A stretch of 64,000 bases of DNA from Palleronia caenipelagi (GCF_007004065.1 NZ_VFSV01000004.1:1-64000), one strand, 5' to 3'; numbered from the stretch's first letter, positions 37,754-48,790 are shown. Numbers and translations are program-made. Notes: generated by a model not told the origin, from the letters alone.

Positions 37754-40393
37754 ATGGCCGACCAACCGACGCCGATGATGGCGCAATATCTGGAGATCAA
37801 GGCGGGCTACCCGGACGCTTTGCTGTTCTACCGGATGGGCGATTTCTACGAGCTGTTCTTCGACGATGCGGGCGCGGCGGCGCAGGCGCTGGATATCGCC
37901 CTGACCAAACGCGGCAAGCATCTGGGACAGGACATCCCCATGTGCGGCGTCCCGGTTCACGCCGCCGAAGGCTACCTGCTAACCCTGATCCGCAAGGGAT
38001 TCCGCGTTGCCGTCTGCGAGCAGATGGAGGACCCCTCCGAGGCGAAGAAACGCGGCTCGAAATCGGTGGTCAAACGCGACGTGGTGCGGCTGGTCACGCC
38101 CGGTACGCTGACCGAGGACAGCCTCCTGAACGCGCGGCAGCACAACTACCTCGTGGCCTGGTCCGAAGTGCGGGACGAGGCGGCGCTGGCCTGGGTCGAT
38201 ATCTCGACAGGTGAGCTGCGCACGACCCCCTGCCCCCGCGTCGCGCTTGGTCGCGAACTGGCCCGTCTGGCACCGCGTGAGGTGCTGGTGGCCGACGCCA
38301 TGGAACAGGAGCTGCGCCCGGTCATCGAAGAGGCAGGTGCCGCGATCACCGCCCTGTCGCGCGGGTCGTTTGACACCGTAAACGGGGAAAAGAGGCTTTG
38401 TTCCACGTGGAACGTTGGCGGGATGGAGGCCTTTGGCAACTTTACCCGGGCGGAGATTTCCGCACTGGCCGCGTTGGTCGACTATCTCGACATCACACAG
38501 AAAGGCAAAATCCCCCTGCTCCGCCCGCCCTTGCGCGAAGATCCAGGCGCGCTGGTCCAGATCGACGCCGCGACGCTGCGCAATCTGGAACTGACCCACG
38601 CGCTGTCTGGTGGACGACAGGGTTCGCTGCTCTGGGCGGTGGACCGGACGGTGACAGCAGCGGGCGGGCGGCTGCTGGAACGCCGTATCACCGCGCCCTC
38701 CCGGGACCTCGGCACCATCCAGCGCTGGCAAAGCGGCGTCACGGGCTTTGTCGAGGCGCCCCGGTTCTGCGAGACCGTCCGCGAATCCCTGCGCGCGGTG
38801 CCCGACATGGATCGGGCGCTCTCCCGTCTGTCGCTGGAGCGTGGCGGTCCGCGGGATCTGGCCGCGATCCGCGACGGGCTGGCTCAGGCCGAGGCGCTGG
38901 CGGGTGTCATCGCCGAGCAGGACGGGACTCCCGAAACCATCGCCAATCTGGGTGCCGCTCTCACAGGCCATGATGAACTGGCCAACATCCTCGATTCCGC
39001 CCTGATCGCTGATCCCCCCGCCCTGACCCGCGACGGCGGCTTTCTGGCCAGCGGTGTGGACGAAGAGCTCGACGAGGCGCGGCGGCTTCGGGACGAAGGC
39101 CGCTCGGTCATTGCGGGGATGCAAAAGGACTACGCCGAAGACAGCGGCGTGACCTCCCTTAAGATCAAGCACAACAACGTGCTGGGCTATTTCATCGAGG
39201 TGACTTCGACCCACGGCCCGAAACTGATGGCCCCGCCGCTGTCTGAGCGCTTCATCCACCGCCAGACCACCGCCAACGCCATACGCTTTACCACGGTGGA
39301 TCTGAGCGATCTGGAGCGGCGCATCCTGAACGCGGGCAGCCGCGCGCTGGAGATCGAAAAGCGGATCTTTGGCGAGCTTTGCCGCCGGGTGCTGAGAGTC
39401 GCCTCAGAAATTGGTGACACCGCCCGCGCCCTGGCCGAACTCGACGTGGCAAGTGCATGGGCGGCGTTGGCACAGAGCGAGGACTGGAGCCGCCCCGAGC
39501 TGGACCAGAGCCAGCGGTTCCTCATCGAAGGTGGTCGCCATCCGGTCGTTGAGCGTGCACTCAGGGCGCAAGGAGGTCAGCCCTTCATCGCCAACGATTG
39601 CGATTTGTCCGAAGGTGCTGGCCCCGCTTGCTGGCTGCTGACGGGCCCGAACATGGCGGGTAAATCGACCTTTTTGCGGCAGAATGCCCTCATTTCCCTG
39701 CTCGCGCAGGCGGGCGGCTATGTCCCGGCTAAGCGGGCTCAGATCGGGCTGGTATCGCAGTTGTTCAGCCGGGTCGGTGCCTCCGATGATCTGGCGCGCG
39801 GGCGCTCAACCTTCATGGTTGAAATGGTCGAAACAGCCGCAATCCTGAACCAGGCGGATAAAAACGCGCTGGTGATCCTCGACGAGATCGGGCGCGGGAC
39901 GGCAACCTATGACGGATTGTCCATCGCCTGGGCGACGCTCGAACACCTGCATGACGTGAACCGCTGTCGCGCGCTCTTTGCCACCCATTACCACGAAATG
40001 ACCCGCCTCGCAGACCGGCTCGACGGAGTGCGCACCGCGACCATGGTGGTTAAGGAATGGGAGGGAGAAGTGATCTTCCTGCACGAGGTGCGGCACGGCA
40101 ATGCAGACCGTTCCTATGGTGTGCAAGTGGCGCGGCTCGCGGGGCTGCCAGACGCGGTGATCGCACGGGCCAAGGTCGTTCTGGAAGCACTGGAAGAAGG
40201 CGAGCGCAACACCCGCAAGACAACGGTGATCGACGATTTGCCGCTGTTCTCTGCCGCACCCGCAGCGGCGCCTGCGTCCTCCCCGGCGCCTGTCAACTCG
40301 GCTCTCACAGATCGGTTATCAGAGATTCACCCCGACGAGCTGACACCCAGAGAGGCCCTTGATCTGCTCTACGAACTCAAGGGCCTCACCTGA
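37754..40393 (+). CDS. mutS: MutS, DNA mismatch repair ATPase
   Basis: This 879-residue protein recognises mismatches and starts methyl-independent mismatch repair. The mismatch-binding [11 protein letters not shown] is near residue 32 and the Walker [11 protein letters not shown] is near 630. The [12 protein letters not shown] and FATHYHEM signature segments of the ATPase follow. The ATG at 37754 has a GGGAG ribosome site. The frame is open upstream through the divergent gap, but that part is not conserved. A parS-like palindrome lies inside the gene at 38400-38413. Confidence 0.96.
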   Translation: MADQPTPMMAQYLEIKAGYPDALLFYRMGDFYELFFDDAGAAAQALDIALTKRGKHLGQDIPMCGVPVHAAEGYLLTLIRKGFRVAVCEQMEDPSEAKKRGSKSVVKRDVVRLVTPGTLTEDSLLNARQHNYLVAWSEVRDEAALAWVDISTGELRTTPCPRVALGRELARLAPREVLVADAMEQELRPVIEEAGAAITALSRGSFDTVNGEKRLCSTWNVGGMEAFGNFTRAEISALAALVDYLDITQKGKIPLLRPPLREDPGALVQIDAATLRNLELTHALSGGRQGSLLWAVDRTVTAAGGRLLERRITAPSRDLGTIQRWQSGVTGFVEAPRFCETVRESLRAVPDMDRALSRLSLERGGPRDLAAIRDGLAQAEALAGVIAEQDGTPETIANLGAALTGHDELANILDSALIADPPALTRDGGFLASGVDEELDEARRLRDEGRSVIAGMQKDYAEDSGVTSLKIKHNNVLGYFIEVTSTHGPKLMAPPLSERFIHRQTTANAIRFTTVDLSDLERRILNAGSRALEIEKRIFGELCRRVLRVASEIGDTARALAELDVASAWAALAQSEDWSRPELDQSQRFLIEGGRHPVVERALRAQGGQPFIANDCDLSEGAGPACWLLTGPNMAGKSTFLRQNALISLLAQAGGYVPAKRAQIGLVSQLFSRVGASDDLARGRSTFMVEMVETAAILNQADKNALVILDEIGRGTATYDGLSIAWATLEHLHDVNRCRALFATHYHEMTRLADRLDGVRTATMVVKEWEGEVIFLHEVRHGNADRSYGVQVARLAGLPDAVIARAKVVLEALEEGERNTRKTTVIDDLPLFSAAPAAAPASSPAPVNSALTDRLSEIHPDELTPREALDLLYELKGLT
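38400..38413. promoter_or_regulatory. Variant parS-like 14 bp palindrome inside mutS
   Basis: GTTCCACGTGGAAC is a perfect palindrome. It differs from the canonical parS core at two symmetric positions (T to C and A to G). ParB binding here is possible but unproven. Confidence 0.4.
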
Positions 40394-40399
40394 CCGCGA

Positions 40400-41050
40400 T
40401 CAGGACGCGGGGGTGGAGCTGACGCCGACCTGAGCCGCACGCAGCAGACGGTCGTGGATCATGAAACCCTCGGCCATCACCTGAATGATCTCACCGGCCT
40501 TGGTGCCCGGAACCGGCGCCTCGAACATGGCTTCGTGCATCTTAGGGTCGAATTTGTCACCCAACTGGGGCGAGACGACCTCGACCCCGTGCTTGCGGAA
40601 CACGTTCTGCAGCTCGCGCAGGGTCAGTTCGACACCCTCGATCAGCGCGGCATTGGCTTCGCGGTTTTCCTCCGGGATAGCAGCGACGGCCCGCTGAAGG
40701 TTGTCATAGACCGGCAGCATATCCCGGGCCATCTTCGACCCGCCATATTGCTGCGCCTCGCGCCGCTCGCGATCCGCGCGCTTGCGCGAATTCTCGGCAT
40801 CCGCCAAAGCGCGCATGAAGCGCTCTTTATACTCGTCCCGTTCGGCTCGCAGTTCTTCGAGTTCGGCGGTCACGTCGTCCACGAACCCCTGGTCAACATC
40901 TTCATTTGCAAGCGCATCCAGATCCAGCAGCTCCTCCACCGCGGGCTCGGCTTTCTTCCGCTTGACCTTGTCCGCCTCGGACACACCGGTTTCCGCGTCG
41001 TGGAGCGCTTCCATCTCAGCTTCGATGTCGTTCTCGTTTTTGTCTGCCAT
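40400..41050 (-). CDS. grpE: GrpE, nucleotide exchange factor for DnaK
   Basis: This 216-residue co-chaperone releases ADP from DnaK. It has an acidic N-terminal half, a long helical segment rich in Glu, Arg and Lys (ELEELRAERDEYKERFMRALADAENSRKR-like region, residues about 60-95) and the C-terminal GEKFDPKMHEAMF-like and GEIIQVMAEGFMIHDRLLRAAQVGVS segments of the beta domain. It follows hrcA by 16 bp and is convergent with mutS (6 bp gap). Confidence 0.95.
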   Translation of the reverse strand: MADKNENDIEAEMEALHDAETGVSEADKVKRKKAEPAVEELLDLDALANEDVDQGFVDDVTAELEELRAERDEYKERFMRALADAENSRKRADRERREAQQYGGSKMARDMLPVYDNLQRAVAAIPEENREANAALIEGVELTLRELQNVFRKHGVEVVSPQLGDKFDPKMHEAMFEAPVPGTKAGEIIQVMAEGFMIHDRLLRAAQVGVSSTPAS

Positions 41051-41066
41051 CTCTGTTTCCGTCTTC

Positions 41067-42137
41067 TCAACCCCGACCGGAGAGCAGCCGCCCTACCAGT
41101 TGAGCCGTATAATCCACAATCGGCACGATCCGGCCGTAATTCAGCCGCGTAGGACCGATGACACCGACCGCACCGATGATCTTGCGATCCGAGTTCATAT
41201 AAGGAGACACGACCAAAGAGGAACCGGAAAGTGAGAAAAGCTTGTTCTCGGAACCAATGAAAATGCGCACCCCCTGCCCGTCCTCGGCCAGTTGCAGGAA
41301 TTCCGCGATGTCGCGCTTGCGCTCAAGATCTTCGAACAGCACCCGCACCCGGTCCAGATCGCTGTCATCGAAACCCTCGAGCAAATTCGCCCGGCCCCGC
41401 ACGATCAGTCGTTCCGTGGGTTCACCTTCATCTTCCCAGACGGCGATTCCAGCATCCACCATCACCTGAGCCAGCTGGTCGAGCTGCTGCCGGTGGCGCT
41501 GAATTTCATCCTTCATTCTGGTCCGCAGCTCCGAGAGCGTGCGGCCCTCCGCAATAGCGTTCAGGAAATTCGCCGCCTCGCGCATGGAGGACGGCGTCTG
41601 ACCCGGTGGCGGCGCGAAGACACGGTTTTCCACGTGACCATCGGCAAAAACCAACACCACCAACGCCCGGTCCGCGGCCAAAGACACAAATTCCACGTGA
41701 CGGATCGGGGCTTCGTGACGCGGCGCGAGGACGAGGCTGGCCCCCGCCGTCACCCCGGACAGCGCCGAGCCAACCCGATCGAGCAGCATCGAGACATCGC
41801 TCTCATTGGTGCCCATGGTCTCATCGATGCGGGCGCGGTCGGCCTCGCCCAGCTCGCTGACCTCCAACAGACCATCGACAAACAGCCGCAACCCGCTCTG
41901 CGTCGGCAGTCGTCCGGCGGAGGTGTGTGGTGATTCCAGAAGGCCCAGAAACTCCAGATCCTGCATTACGTTGCGGATCGTGGCCGCAGAGACCTTCTCC
42001 GTCATCGAGCGGGTCAGCGTCCGCGATCCAACCGGCTCGCCGGTGTCCAGATAGCCCTCGACTACACGCCGGAACACCTCTCGGGTGCGGTCATTCATCT
42101 CGCTGATTAGCGTGGAGGGTGAGCGGTCTTCTGTCAT
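41067..42137 (-). CDS. hrcA: HrcA, heat-inducible transcription repressor
   Basis: This 356-residue repressor normally binds CIRCE operators and controls groESL-type heat-shock genes. The N-terminal winged-helix part contains [14 protein letters not shown] and [26 protein letters not shown] near residues 30-80. The C-terminal GAF-like region ends with [22 protein letters not shown] chose the ATG at 42137, at the usual family position. No CIRCE sequence is visible upstream of it. It forms an operon with grpE and is divergent from rph. Confidence 0.95.
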   Translation of the reverse strand: MTEDRSPSTLISEMNDRTREVFRRVVEGYLDTGEPVGSRTLTRSMTEKVSAATIRNVMQDLEFLGLLESPHTSAGRLPTQSGLRLFVDGLLEVSELGEADRARIDETMGTNESDVSMLLDRVGSALSGVTAGASLVLAPRHEAPIRHVEFVSLAADRALVVLVFADGHVENRVFAPPPGQTPSSMREAANFLNAIAEGRTLSELRTRMKDEIQRHRQQLDQLAQVMVDAGIAVWEDEGEPTERLIVRGRANLLEGFDDSDLDRVRVLFEDLERKRDIAEFLQLAEDGQGVRIFIGSENKLFSLSGSSLVVSPYMNSDRKIIGAVGVIGPTRLNYGRIVPIVDYTAQLVGRLLSGRG

Positions 42138-42207
42138 CTGCGGTTTGCCGGGTTGCGCCTTAGTGGGTCGGAGACTTATCAGATCTCCAAAGAATGGGGA
42201 AATGAAC

Positions 42208-42918
42208 ATGCGGCCTTCCGGCAGACAGCTAAACGAAATGCGCGCGATTTCAATTGAAACAGGCGTGACCCGCCATGCAGAGGGTTCTTGCCTGATCCGC
42301 TGCGGTGACACTCATGTGCTCTGCACTGCCTCTCTTGAAGAGCGCGTGCCCCCCTGGATGAAGGGCTCCGGCAAGGGCTGGGTGACGGCGGAATACGGGA
42401 TGCTCCCGCGCTCCACCCACACCCGGAGCCGTCGCGAAGCCAAGAACGGTCAGAGCGGCCGGACCCAGGAGATCCAGCGTCTGATCGGCCGGGCGCTTCG
42501 GGCAGGCGTGGACATGCAGGCATTGGGCGAACGGCAGATCACCATCGATTGCGACGTGATTCAGGCCGATGGCGGCACCCGCTGTGCCTCGATCACCGGT
42601 GGCTGGGTCGCCCTGCGGCTGGCGGTCAACAAGCTGATGAAGGCCGGAAAAGTAACGACCGACCCGATCATGGACCACGTGGCGGCTGTGAGCTGCGGCG
42701 TCTATGCGGGCCAGACAATCCTCGATCTCGACTACCCCGAGGACAGCGAAGCCGCCGTGGACGGCAACTTCATCCTCACGGGTTCCGGGCAACTGGTCGA
42801 GGTTCAGATGAGTGGCGAAGGCACCACCTTTAGCCGGGCTCAACTAAACAGCCTGATGGATCTTGCCGAAGAAGGTACAAAGGCGCTGATCGAGGCACAA
42901 AGGGCTGCAATCGCATGA
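42208..42918 (+). CDS. rph: RNase PH, tRNA 3'-end processing phosphorolytic exoribonuclease
   Basis: This 236-residue enzyme trims tRNA precursor 3' ends using phosphate. Motifs are [12 protein letters not shown] at the N-terminus, the phosphate-binding [22 protein letters not shown] region near 70-90, and [17 protein letters not shown] near 112-128. I chose the ATG at 42208 because a GGGGA element lies 7 nt upstream; an ATG 6 nt earlier has it too close. It overlaps rdgB by 4 bp. Confidence 0.95.
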   Translation: MRPSGRQLNEMRAISIETGVTRHAEGSCLIRCGDTHVLCTASLEERVPPWMKGSGKGWVTAEYGMLPRSTHTRSRREAKNGQSGRTQEIQRLIGRALRAGVDMQALGERQITIDCDVIQADGGTRCASITGGWVALRLAVNKLMKAGKVTTDPIMDHVAAVSCGVYAGQTILDLDYPEDSEAAVDGNFILTGSGQLVEVQMSGEGTTFSRAQLNSLMDLAEEGTKALIEAQRAAIA

Positions 42919-43523
42919 GGAAATTCACCGGGGATCGGCTCGTTGTCGCTACCCACAACACTGGAAAGCTGGAGGAGATCGGCGATCTCCTCTCGCCCTA
43001 TGGGCTGACGATCAGCAGCAACCGGGACCACGATCTGCCCGAGCCAGAGGAAACAGGCACAACATTCGTCGAGAATGCCCGGATCAAGGCCCACGCTGCC
43101 GCCAAGGCAACAGGTTTACCGGCACTGGCGGATGATTCCGGCATTGAAATCGATGGGTTGGACGGGAAACCGGGCGTCTATACGGCAGACTGGGCCGAGA
43201 CACCCACGGGCCGTGATTTTGCAATGGCCATGGCACGCGCCCATGACGAGCTGGTCGCCGGAAACGCGCCAAAGCCCTGGACAGCGCGGTTTTGCTGCAC
43301 ATTGGTTATGGCTTGGCCCGACGGTCACGACGAGGTTTTTCCCGGTGTCATGCCGGGTCAGATCGTCTGGCCGGGACGCGGCGACCAAGGGCATGGCTAT
43401 GACCCGATTTTCCAACCAGAAGGTCGCGATGAGACGTTTGGCGAAATGGATCGCTGGGAAAAGAACCGCATTTCCCACCGGGCCGATGCGTTCCGAAAGC
43501 TGGTGAATGGCCTCTTCGACTGA
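42915..43523 (+). CDS. rdgB: RdgB/HAM1 non-canonical purine NTP pyrophosphatase
   Basis: This 202-residue enzyme removes dITP, dXTP and similar damaged nucleotides by cleaving them to the monophosphate. Visible motifs are [13 protein letters not shown] near residue 11, [11 protein letters not shown] near 55, the substrate-binding [20 protein letters not shown] near 72-91 and [19 protein letters not shown] near the end. It is embedded between rph (4 bp overlap) and hemW (17 bp overlap). Confidence 0.95.
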   Translation: MRKFTGDRLVVATHNTGKLEEIGDLLSPYGLTISSNRDHDLPEPEETGTTFVENARIKAHAAAKATGLPALADDSGIEIDGLDGKPGVYTADWAETPTGRDFAMAMARAHDELVAGNAPKPWTARFCCTLVMAWPDGHDEVFPGVMPGQIVWPGRGDQGHGYDPIFQPEGRDETFGEMDRWEKNRISHRADAFRKLVNGLFD

Positions 43524-44634
43524 GATCGGGCTTTATGTTCACTGGCCGTTCTGTCAGGCTAAATGCCCCTATTGCGACTTCAACTCACACGTCGTGGCAC
43601 GTGTGGATCAGAGCCGCTGGGCGCAGGCTCTGGTAACGGAAATTGAACGCTACGGCGCAGCACTACCCGGTGCGCGGGTCAAGACGATCTTTTTTGGCGG
43701 CGGCACCCCCAGCCTGATGCGACCGCAAACGGTCGAGGCCGTGATCGCAGCAGCGCAGAGGGTCTGGACGCTGGCCAACGATGCGGAGATCACGCTCGAA
43801 GCCAACCCAACCTCTGTGGAGGCCGATCGCTTCACGGGATATCGGATCGCCGGGGTGAACCGCGTCTCGCTTGGGGTGCAGGCCTTGAACGACACCGATC
43901 TGAAGCGTTTGGGACGCCTGCATGACAGCAAAGGCGCACTCAGAGCGCTCGAAGTGGCCCGCACTTGCTTCGATCGGGTCAGCTTTGACCTCATCTACGC
44001 GCGACAGTTTCAGACGCTTGAAAACTGGCGATCGGAGTTGAACGAAGCCTTGGGTATGGCTCCCGATCATTTGTCCCTTTATCAACTCACGATTGAACAA
44101 GGCACCGCTTTCGGCGACCGAGCCAACCACGGGCGTCTTCCCGGGCTTCCTGGCGAAGATCTTGCCGCCGATATGTGGGATGTGACGCAGGAGATGACCA
44201 CAAACGCTGGGCTTCCTGCCTATGAAGTCTCCAACCACGCTCAGCCCGGCGCCGAGAGCCGCCACAACCTCATCTACTGGCGTGGTGGAGACTATGTGGG
44301 AATCGGCCCCGGCGCGCACGGGCGCGTTCTGCAAGACGGAACGCGTTTCGCAACCGAGGCTGAGCGCATACCTGCGAAGTGGATTGCCCAGATCGAGTCC
44401 GGCGACGCGCCCGACATTCAAACCGCAATGAAATCCAGTGAAATTCTCGAAGAGCGGATCATGATGGGACTGCGTCTCTCCGAGGGCATCCCAGCCTCTC
44501 TTCTCAAAGATTACTTCAGGAAGTTGAATAGCTTGACTGACTTGGAGCTTGTGGAGGTCACAGAAAATCACGTCCGCGCAACCAGTACCGGACGACCGCT
44601 GCTCAACGCCATTCTTCGCGACATTCTTGTCTAG
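43507..44634 (+). CDS. hemW: HemW, radical SAM heme chaperone (formerly HemN-like)
   Basis: This 375-residue radical SAM protein has three cluster cysteines, Cys16, Cys20 and Cys23 (CQAKCPYC), and the glycine-rich FFGGGTPSLM near residue 61. Lacking the HemN-specific N-terminal extension, it is better called HemW, a heme-binding protein, than a coproporphyrinogen oxidase. RVSLGVQALND and YWRGGDYVGIGPGAHG match the family. It overlaps rdgB by 17 bp and its stop overlaps the convergent parB stop by 4 bp. Confidence 0.93.
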   Translation: MASSTEIGLYVHWPFCQAKCPYCDFNSHVVARVDQSRWAQALVTEIERYGAALPGARVKTIFFGGGTPSLMRPQTVEAVIAAAQRVWTLANDAEITLEANPTSVEADRFTGYRIAGVNRVSLGVQALNDTDLKRLGRLHDSKGALRALEVARTCFDRVSFDLIYARQFQTLENWRSELNEALGMAPDHLSLYQLTIEQGTAFGDRANHGRLPGLPGEDLAADMWDVTQEMTTNAGLPAYEVSNHAQPGAESRHNLIYWRGGDYVGIGPGAHGRVLQDGTRFATEAERIPAKWIAQIESGDAPDIQTAMKSSEILEERIMMGLRLSEGIPASLLKDYFRKLNSLTDLELVEVTENHVRATSTGRPLLNAILRDILV

Positions 44635-45539
44635 GAACGCTCACCTGATAGCAAGCGGCAAAGATCATCCAGCTCAGACAAGTTCGCGTAGGAAATCACC
44701 AACTTGCCGCGCTCTGTCTCGGGAACGTGATCTACCCGGACAGTCAGACCAAGATGCGCAGACAGATCCAACTCCAACGCACGTGTATCTGCGTCTTTTT
44801 CGGTCGGTCGATGCGCAGTTCGACGGGGCTTTGCAGGCTGCTTGCCGGCACGAACCAACTGCTCGGTTTCGCGAACGGACAGGTTCTGTGATACGACCTG
44901 ATGCGCCAATTCGGTCGCGTCATCAGAGGTAATCAAGGCCCTCGCATGGCCTGCGGTCAATTCACCCGATTCAATCTTAGCGAGAACGTCCACTGGCAGC
45001 TTCAGAAGCCTCAGAGAGTTCGCAATATGCGAGCGGCTCTTTCCAAGGGCCTCGGCCAGCTTCTCTTGCGTGTGGCCGAACTGCGACATCAGCTGTCGAT
45101 AGCCATTCGCCTCTTCGATCGGATTGAGATCAGCGCGCTGTATGTTCTCGATGATCGCAACTTCCAGAACCTCTGAGTCCGAAAAATCACGAATGATAGC
45201 AGGAACCTGGTGGAGCGCTGCTCGCTGCGCTGCCCGCCAGCGCCGCTCCCCTGCTACAATCTGGAACCGCTCAGACCGTTCAGGGTGCCGGCGGATTATC
45301 AAAGGCTGGATGATGCCGTGCTGCCGGATAGACGCCGTCAGATCTTCAAGGTCGCTTTCCGTGAAGGATCTCCGGGGCTGCTCCGGGTTCGGCTCAATCA
45401 ACTCGATGGCAATGTCGAGCCTGTCCCCGGAACGACCAGCCGGAGCGACCGCATCCGGTTGTGCTGCTACCGGCTCAAGGTCTGCCATCAGTGCCGACAA
45501 ACCACGTCCCAGTCCGCGCCGTTCCTTTCGTTCAGGCAT
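44631..45539 (-). CDS. parB: ParB, chromosome partitioning parS-binding CTPase
   Basis: This 302-residue protein binds parS and spreads as a CTP-dependent clamp to organise the origin region for segregation. It has an N-terminal basic ERRGLGRGLSALM motif, the arginine-rich/CTP-binding IVAGERRWRAAQRA near residues 93-106, and a helix-turn-helix near 140-175 containing HTQEKLAEALGKSRSHIANSLRLLKLP. The C-terminal dimer segment ends at the stop. It overlaps parA by 8 bp. Three canonical parS sites in the window are its presumed targets. Confidence 0.95.
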   Translation of the reverse strand: MPERKERRGLGRGLSALMADLEPVAAQPDAVAPAGRSGDRLDIAIELIEPNPEQPRRSFTESDLEDLTASIRQHGIIQPLIIRRHPERSERFQIVAGERRWRAAQRAALHQVPAIIRDFSDSEVLEVAIIENIQRADLNPIEEANGYRQLMSQFGHTQEKLAEALGKSRSHIANSLRLLKLPVDVLAKIESGELTAGHARALITSDDATELAHQVVSQNLSVRETEQLVRAGKQPAKPRRTAHRPTEKDADTRALELDLSAHLGLTVRVDHVPETERGKLVISYANLSELDDLCRLLSGERS

Positions 45540-46347
45540 GAACCCCTCCCGTCACATTGTTACGCTCAAGAAACTCGTGGACCAGTCGCATATAGGCCAC
45601 GCTTCCCTTCGAAGAGGGATCATACTGGTGAATGGTCTGAGCGTGAGACGGCGCTTCGCTGATCCGCACGTTTCTGGGGATGATCGTATTATATACGAGA
45701 TCTCCAAGTGTCTCGCGTGCATCGTTCATGACAGCTTGCGCCAGCCGGTTCCGACCATCGTACATGGTCAAAAGGACACCTTCGATGGCGAGATCCGGGT
45801 TCGCGGTCTGCCGGATTTCCCGGATGGTCATCATCAGCTGCGAGAGACCCTCGAGCGCAAAGAACTCACTTTGCAACGGTACCAGAACGGCATCAGCGGC
45901 GACCATCGCGTTCACCGTCAAAAGAGACAGAGACGGCGGGCAGTCGATGAGGATGAAATCGAGACCCTGCTCGCGGGTCGAGCTGTGCGCCAAAATGTTG
46001 TCCAGCAAAGAGGCCCGGCGCGACCTGGAGTGGAGCTCAAGATCTGCGGAACTCAGATCCGCTGTTGACGGAACAACATAGAGATTTTCGATCTCCGTGC
46101 TCACCATGGTATCAGCGAGCGTTTTGCCCTCTAAAAGCAAGTCGTATGTGGTCAGAACACGCTGGTCCGGCTCGACCCCCAAGCCCGTGGAAGCATTGCC
46201 CTGAGGATCCAGATCAATCACCAAGGTTTTATGGCCTTTGAGCGCCAGACCAGCGCCCAAATTGATAGCTGTCGTCGTTTTGCCCACGCCACCTTTTTGG
46301 TTGGCGATGGCAACAATACGTGGGGCTGATTTATCGTGCTGAGACAC
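45532..46347 (-). CDS. parA: ParA, chromosome partitioning ATPase
   Basis: This 271-residue Walker-type ATPase moves ParB-parS complexes during origin segregation. The deviant Walker A is ANQKGGVGKTT near residues 14-24, and DLDPQGNASTGLG, FILIDCPPSLSLLTVNA and GVLLTMYDGRNRL follow. I chose the GTG at 46347 over a TTG at 46389 because it fits the family N-terminus. It overlaps the rsmG stop by 17 bp and the parB start by 8 bp. Confidence 0.94.
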   Translation of the reverse strand: MSQHDKSAPRIVAIANQKGGVGKTTTAINLGAGLALKGHKTLVIDLDPQGNASTGLGVEPDQRVLTTYDLLLEGKTLADTMVSTEIENLYVVPSTADLSSADLELHSRSRRASLLDNILAHSSTREQGLDFILIDCPPSLSLLTVNAMVAADAVLVPLQSEFFALEGLSQLMMTIREIRQTANPDLAIEGVLLTMYDGRNRLAQAVMNDARETLGDLVYNTIIPRNVRISEAPSHAQTIHQYDPSSKGSVAYMRLVHEFLERNNVTGGVHA

Positions 46348-46924
46348 GCTGAACTCTCTGAAGGTCAAGGATGACAGATCCCTTTTCAATGGCTGAAGGG
46401 ATCAGGTCAATGTGGAAAGACCAGTCTTTTCGGGCAATTCTTATTTCCTCTTCGTGACGGACCCCCTTGGGAAATAGATAGCGCGTCGTCGCCATTCCGT
46501 GCCGTGATGCCAGCCCGAGAAGATCTGTCAATGGCGCCAAGGCTCTGGCAGACACCACCGGGGCGGCCTGGGGCTCTACGTTCTCAATCCGATCCGATAG
46601 TACGCGTGCATTCAGCGACAAGGTGCGACAGGCGTGACGCAGAAATGTCGCCTTTCTGAGATCTGATTCGATAAGTGTGACGGATATTTCTGGACGAGCG
46701 ATGGCCACAACGACACCGGGAAATCCGCCACCGCTACCGATATCGCACCAGGCGGAGACGTCTTCAGCCGGAATCAAAGATACTTGCAGTGAGTCCTCTA
46801 CATGACGAGCCCAGAGGTCGGCTAGAGTGGATCTTGCGACAAGGTTTATCCGCGGGTTCCACTGTCTGACAAGATCCGCAAATTCTTCGAGCCGCTCCTG
46901 TGTTTCACGTGAAACATGTGTCAT
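46331..46924 (-). CDS. rsmG: RsmG (GidB), 16S rRNA m7G527 methyltransferase
   Basis: This 197-residue SAM-dependent enzyme methylates G527 of 16S rRNA; loss of it can give low-level streptomycin resistance. Motifs are [13 protein letters not shown] near residue 22, [19 protein letters not shown] near 65-83 and VSARALAPL near 127. Codons 3-8 (HVSRET) are formed by a parS site. It overlaps mnmG by 4 bp and parA by 17 bp, continuing the origin-proximal operon. Confidence 0.95.
   Translation of the reverse strand: MTHVSRETQERLEEFADLVRQWNPRINLVARSTLADLWARHVEDSLQVSLIPAEDVSAWCDIGSGGGFPGVVVAIARPEISVTLIESDLRKATFLRHACRTLSLNARVLSDRIENVEPQAAPVVSARALAPLTDLLGLASRHGMATTRYLFPKGVRHEEEIRIARKDWSFHIDLIPSAIEKGSVILDLQRVQRVSAR
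46901..46916. promoter_or_regulatory. parS centromere site inside the rsmG start region
   Basis: TGTTTCACGTGAAACA, a perfect 16 bp palindrome equal to the canonical parS sequence. It encodes residues 3-8 of RsmG, so the site constrains both DNA and protein. It lies about 1.4 kb from parB and 5.2 kb from the candidate origin. Confidence 0.95.
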
Positions 46925-48789
46925 GCTCGTAGTCTGATCTCACGGCTTCGTAGAGCAAGAAGAATTGCGTTCAAAGCCGCTGGCGTTACACCCTCAACCT
47001 TTCGAGCAGACGCAATCGATGTCGGCTGGGCCTTGCGCAATTTCTCTTTCAGTTCAGCAGACAATCCATGGATCGCAGCGAAATCCAAATCCCGAGGAAT
47101 TTCAGTCGTTTCTTCGGACCGAAGACGATCAACATCGCGTTGCTGACGCTCCAGATACTTGGCATAGATCGCTTCGCGGTGCAGCTGTGCGAGGACATCT
47201 GCTGGCAAATCACTGGCGCCCTCGACCAATTCACACACCTGACCGATCTCGACCTTTGGCAATCCGAGAAGTTCAAGCCCCGTCCGCTTACTTCCATCAA
47301 GCGCCAACTCAATCCCAACGGACCGGGCTTCTTTGCTTGAGTAGGTGTCGCGACCCAGCACCCGCCGCCCCTCATCCAACGACCGCAACTTTGCTTCGAA
47401 GGCCGAATGACGTTCCGCAGTGACAACGCCGAGATCGACACCAATCGGCGTCAAACGCTGATCCGCATTGTCCGCTCTCAGCGACAGCCGGAACTCCGCG
47501 CGCGACGTGAACATCCGATAAGGCTCCGTCACTCCGCGATGAATCAGATCGTCGATCAGCACGCCAATATAAGAATTTGATCGCGAGAATATCTCCATCG
47601 GCTCGTCTCTCGCAGAGCAGACGGCAAACATTGCTGCGACAAGGCCTTGCGCTGCAGCCTCTTCGTATCCCGTCGTCCCATTGATCTGACCGGCTAGCCA
47701 CAAGCCTGGAAGCGCCTTGAGTTGCAAGGTTGCATCAAGGGCGCGCGGATCAACATAGTCATACTCAATCGCATAGCCTGGCTGCACAATTTCAGCCCGC
47801 TCCAATCCAGCAATAGATCTCACGTAATCAAGCTGGACTTCAGCAGACAGCGACGTTGAAATTCCGTTAGGATACACCGTGTTGTCGTTAAGTCCTTCAG
47901 GCTCAAGAAAAACCTGATGGGAATCCTTGTCGGCAAACCTCGATATTTTGTCTTCAATCGACGGGCAATAACGCGGCCCAGAACCTGTGATGTTCCCGGA
48001 ATACATCGCAGACTCGGCGAGGTTTGCACGGATGATCTCGTGGGTTTTCGAATTCGTATGCGTGATCCCGCAGTGGATTTGCCGCGCAGCCGGTGCCTTA
48101 CTGAGAAAAGAGAGCATCACGGGTTCGGAGTCGCCCGGTTGGGATTCTAAACTATCCCAGTCGATGCTATCTTTCCGCAGACGTGGCGGCGTTCCTGTCT
48201 TGAGGCGCCCCATCGGAAGACCCAAGGACCGCAGGCGCTTCGCCAAAGCCGACGACGCGTCCTCGCCCATACGGCCACCACTTCGCATCTCGCGGCCGAT
48301 GTGAATGACTCCTCCCAGGAAGGTCCCTGTGGTCAAAACAACCGCATCGGCGCTCAGATCGCCATGCTGCGTCGTCACCACCCCAACAACGCGCCCATCC
48401 TGGACGCAAAGATCGACGACTTGATCCTCGATCACCTCAATCCCATGCGCGGCCACAGCCGCCTGCACAGCAGCACGATAGAGGGCTCGGTCCATCTGCG
48501 CGCGAGGACCTTGAACAGCAGGGCCTTTTGAACGGTTCAAGAGACGGTAGTGAATCCCGGCAGCATCCGCTGCCCGCCCCATGATACCATCCAGCGCATC
48601 GACCTCGCGGACCAGATGTCCCTTGCCGAGACCGCCAATCGCCGGATTGCAGGACATCGCGCCGATTGCTGCCTTATTCAAGGTTACCAACGACACGTCG
48701 GCGCCCATTCGGGCGGCAGCACCCGCCGCCTCCACGCCCGCGTGACCTCCTCCGACAACGATAATCTTTGTGTGTTTCACGTGAAACAT
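46921..48789 (-). CDS. mnmG: MnmG (GidA), tRNA wobble-uridine modification FAD enzyme
   Basis: This 622-residue enzyme, with MnmE, adds the carboxymethylaminomethyl group to U34 of several tRNAs. The FAD-binding [19 protein letters not shown] is near residues 11-29. [28 protein letters not shown] and [11 protein letters not shown] follow (as separate segments), and the C-terminal helical domain is complete. I chose the ATG at 48789; codons 1-6 (MFHVKH) are built on a parS site. The start is 1 bp past the mnmE stop. Confidence 0.96.
   Translation of the reverse strand: MFHVKHTKIIVVGGGHAGVEAAGAAARMGADVSLVTLNKAAIGAMSCNPAIGGLGKGHLVREVDALDGIMGRAADAAGIHYRLLNRSKGPAVQGPRAQMDRALYRAAVQAAVAAHGIEVIEDQVVDLCVQDGRVVGVVTTQHGDLSADAVVLTTGTFLGGVIHIGREMRSGGRMGEDASSALAKRLRSLGLPMGRLKTGTPPRLRKDSIDWDSLESQPGDSEPVMLSFLSKAPAARQIHCGITHTNSKTHEIIRANLAESAMYSGNITGSGPRYCPSIEDKISRFADKDSHQVFLEPEGLNDNTVYPNGISTSLSAEVQLDYVRSIAGLERAEIVQPGYAIEYDYVDPRALDATLQLKALPGLWLAGQINGTTGYEEAAAQGLVAAMFAVCSARDEPMEIFSRSNSYIGVLIDDLIHRGVTEPYRMFTSRAEFRLSLRADNADQRLTPIGVDLGVVTAERHSAFEAKLRSLDEGRRVLGRDTYSSKEARSVGIELALDGSKRTGLELLGLPKVEIGQVCELVEGASDLPADVLAQLHREAIYAKYLERQQRDVDRLRSEETTEIPRDLDFAAIHGLSAELKEKLRKAQPTSIASARKVEGVTPAALNAILLALRSREIRLRA
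48773..48788. promoter_or_regulatory. parS centromere site overlapping the mnmG start codon
   Basis: TGTTTCACGTGAAACA, a perfect 16 bp parS palindrome. It covers all but the first base of the mnmG ATG and codons 2-6, giving the MFHVKH N-terminus. It lies about 3.2 kb from the candidate origin. Confidence 0.95.
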
Positions 48790-48790
48790 C

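Noticed and set aside
41627-41702. CACGTG motifs in hrcA as parS sites
   Set aside because: Only one half matches (TTCCACGTGA); they are not palindromic beyond the hexamer.
42138-42207. CIRCE operator in front of hrcA
   Set aside because: No TTAGCACTC-N9-GAGTGCTAA-like sequence is present in the gap.
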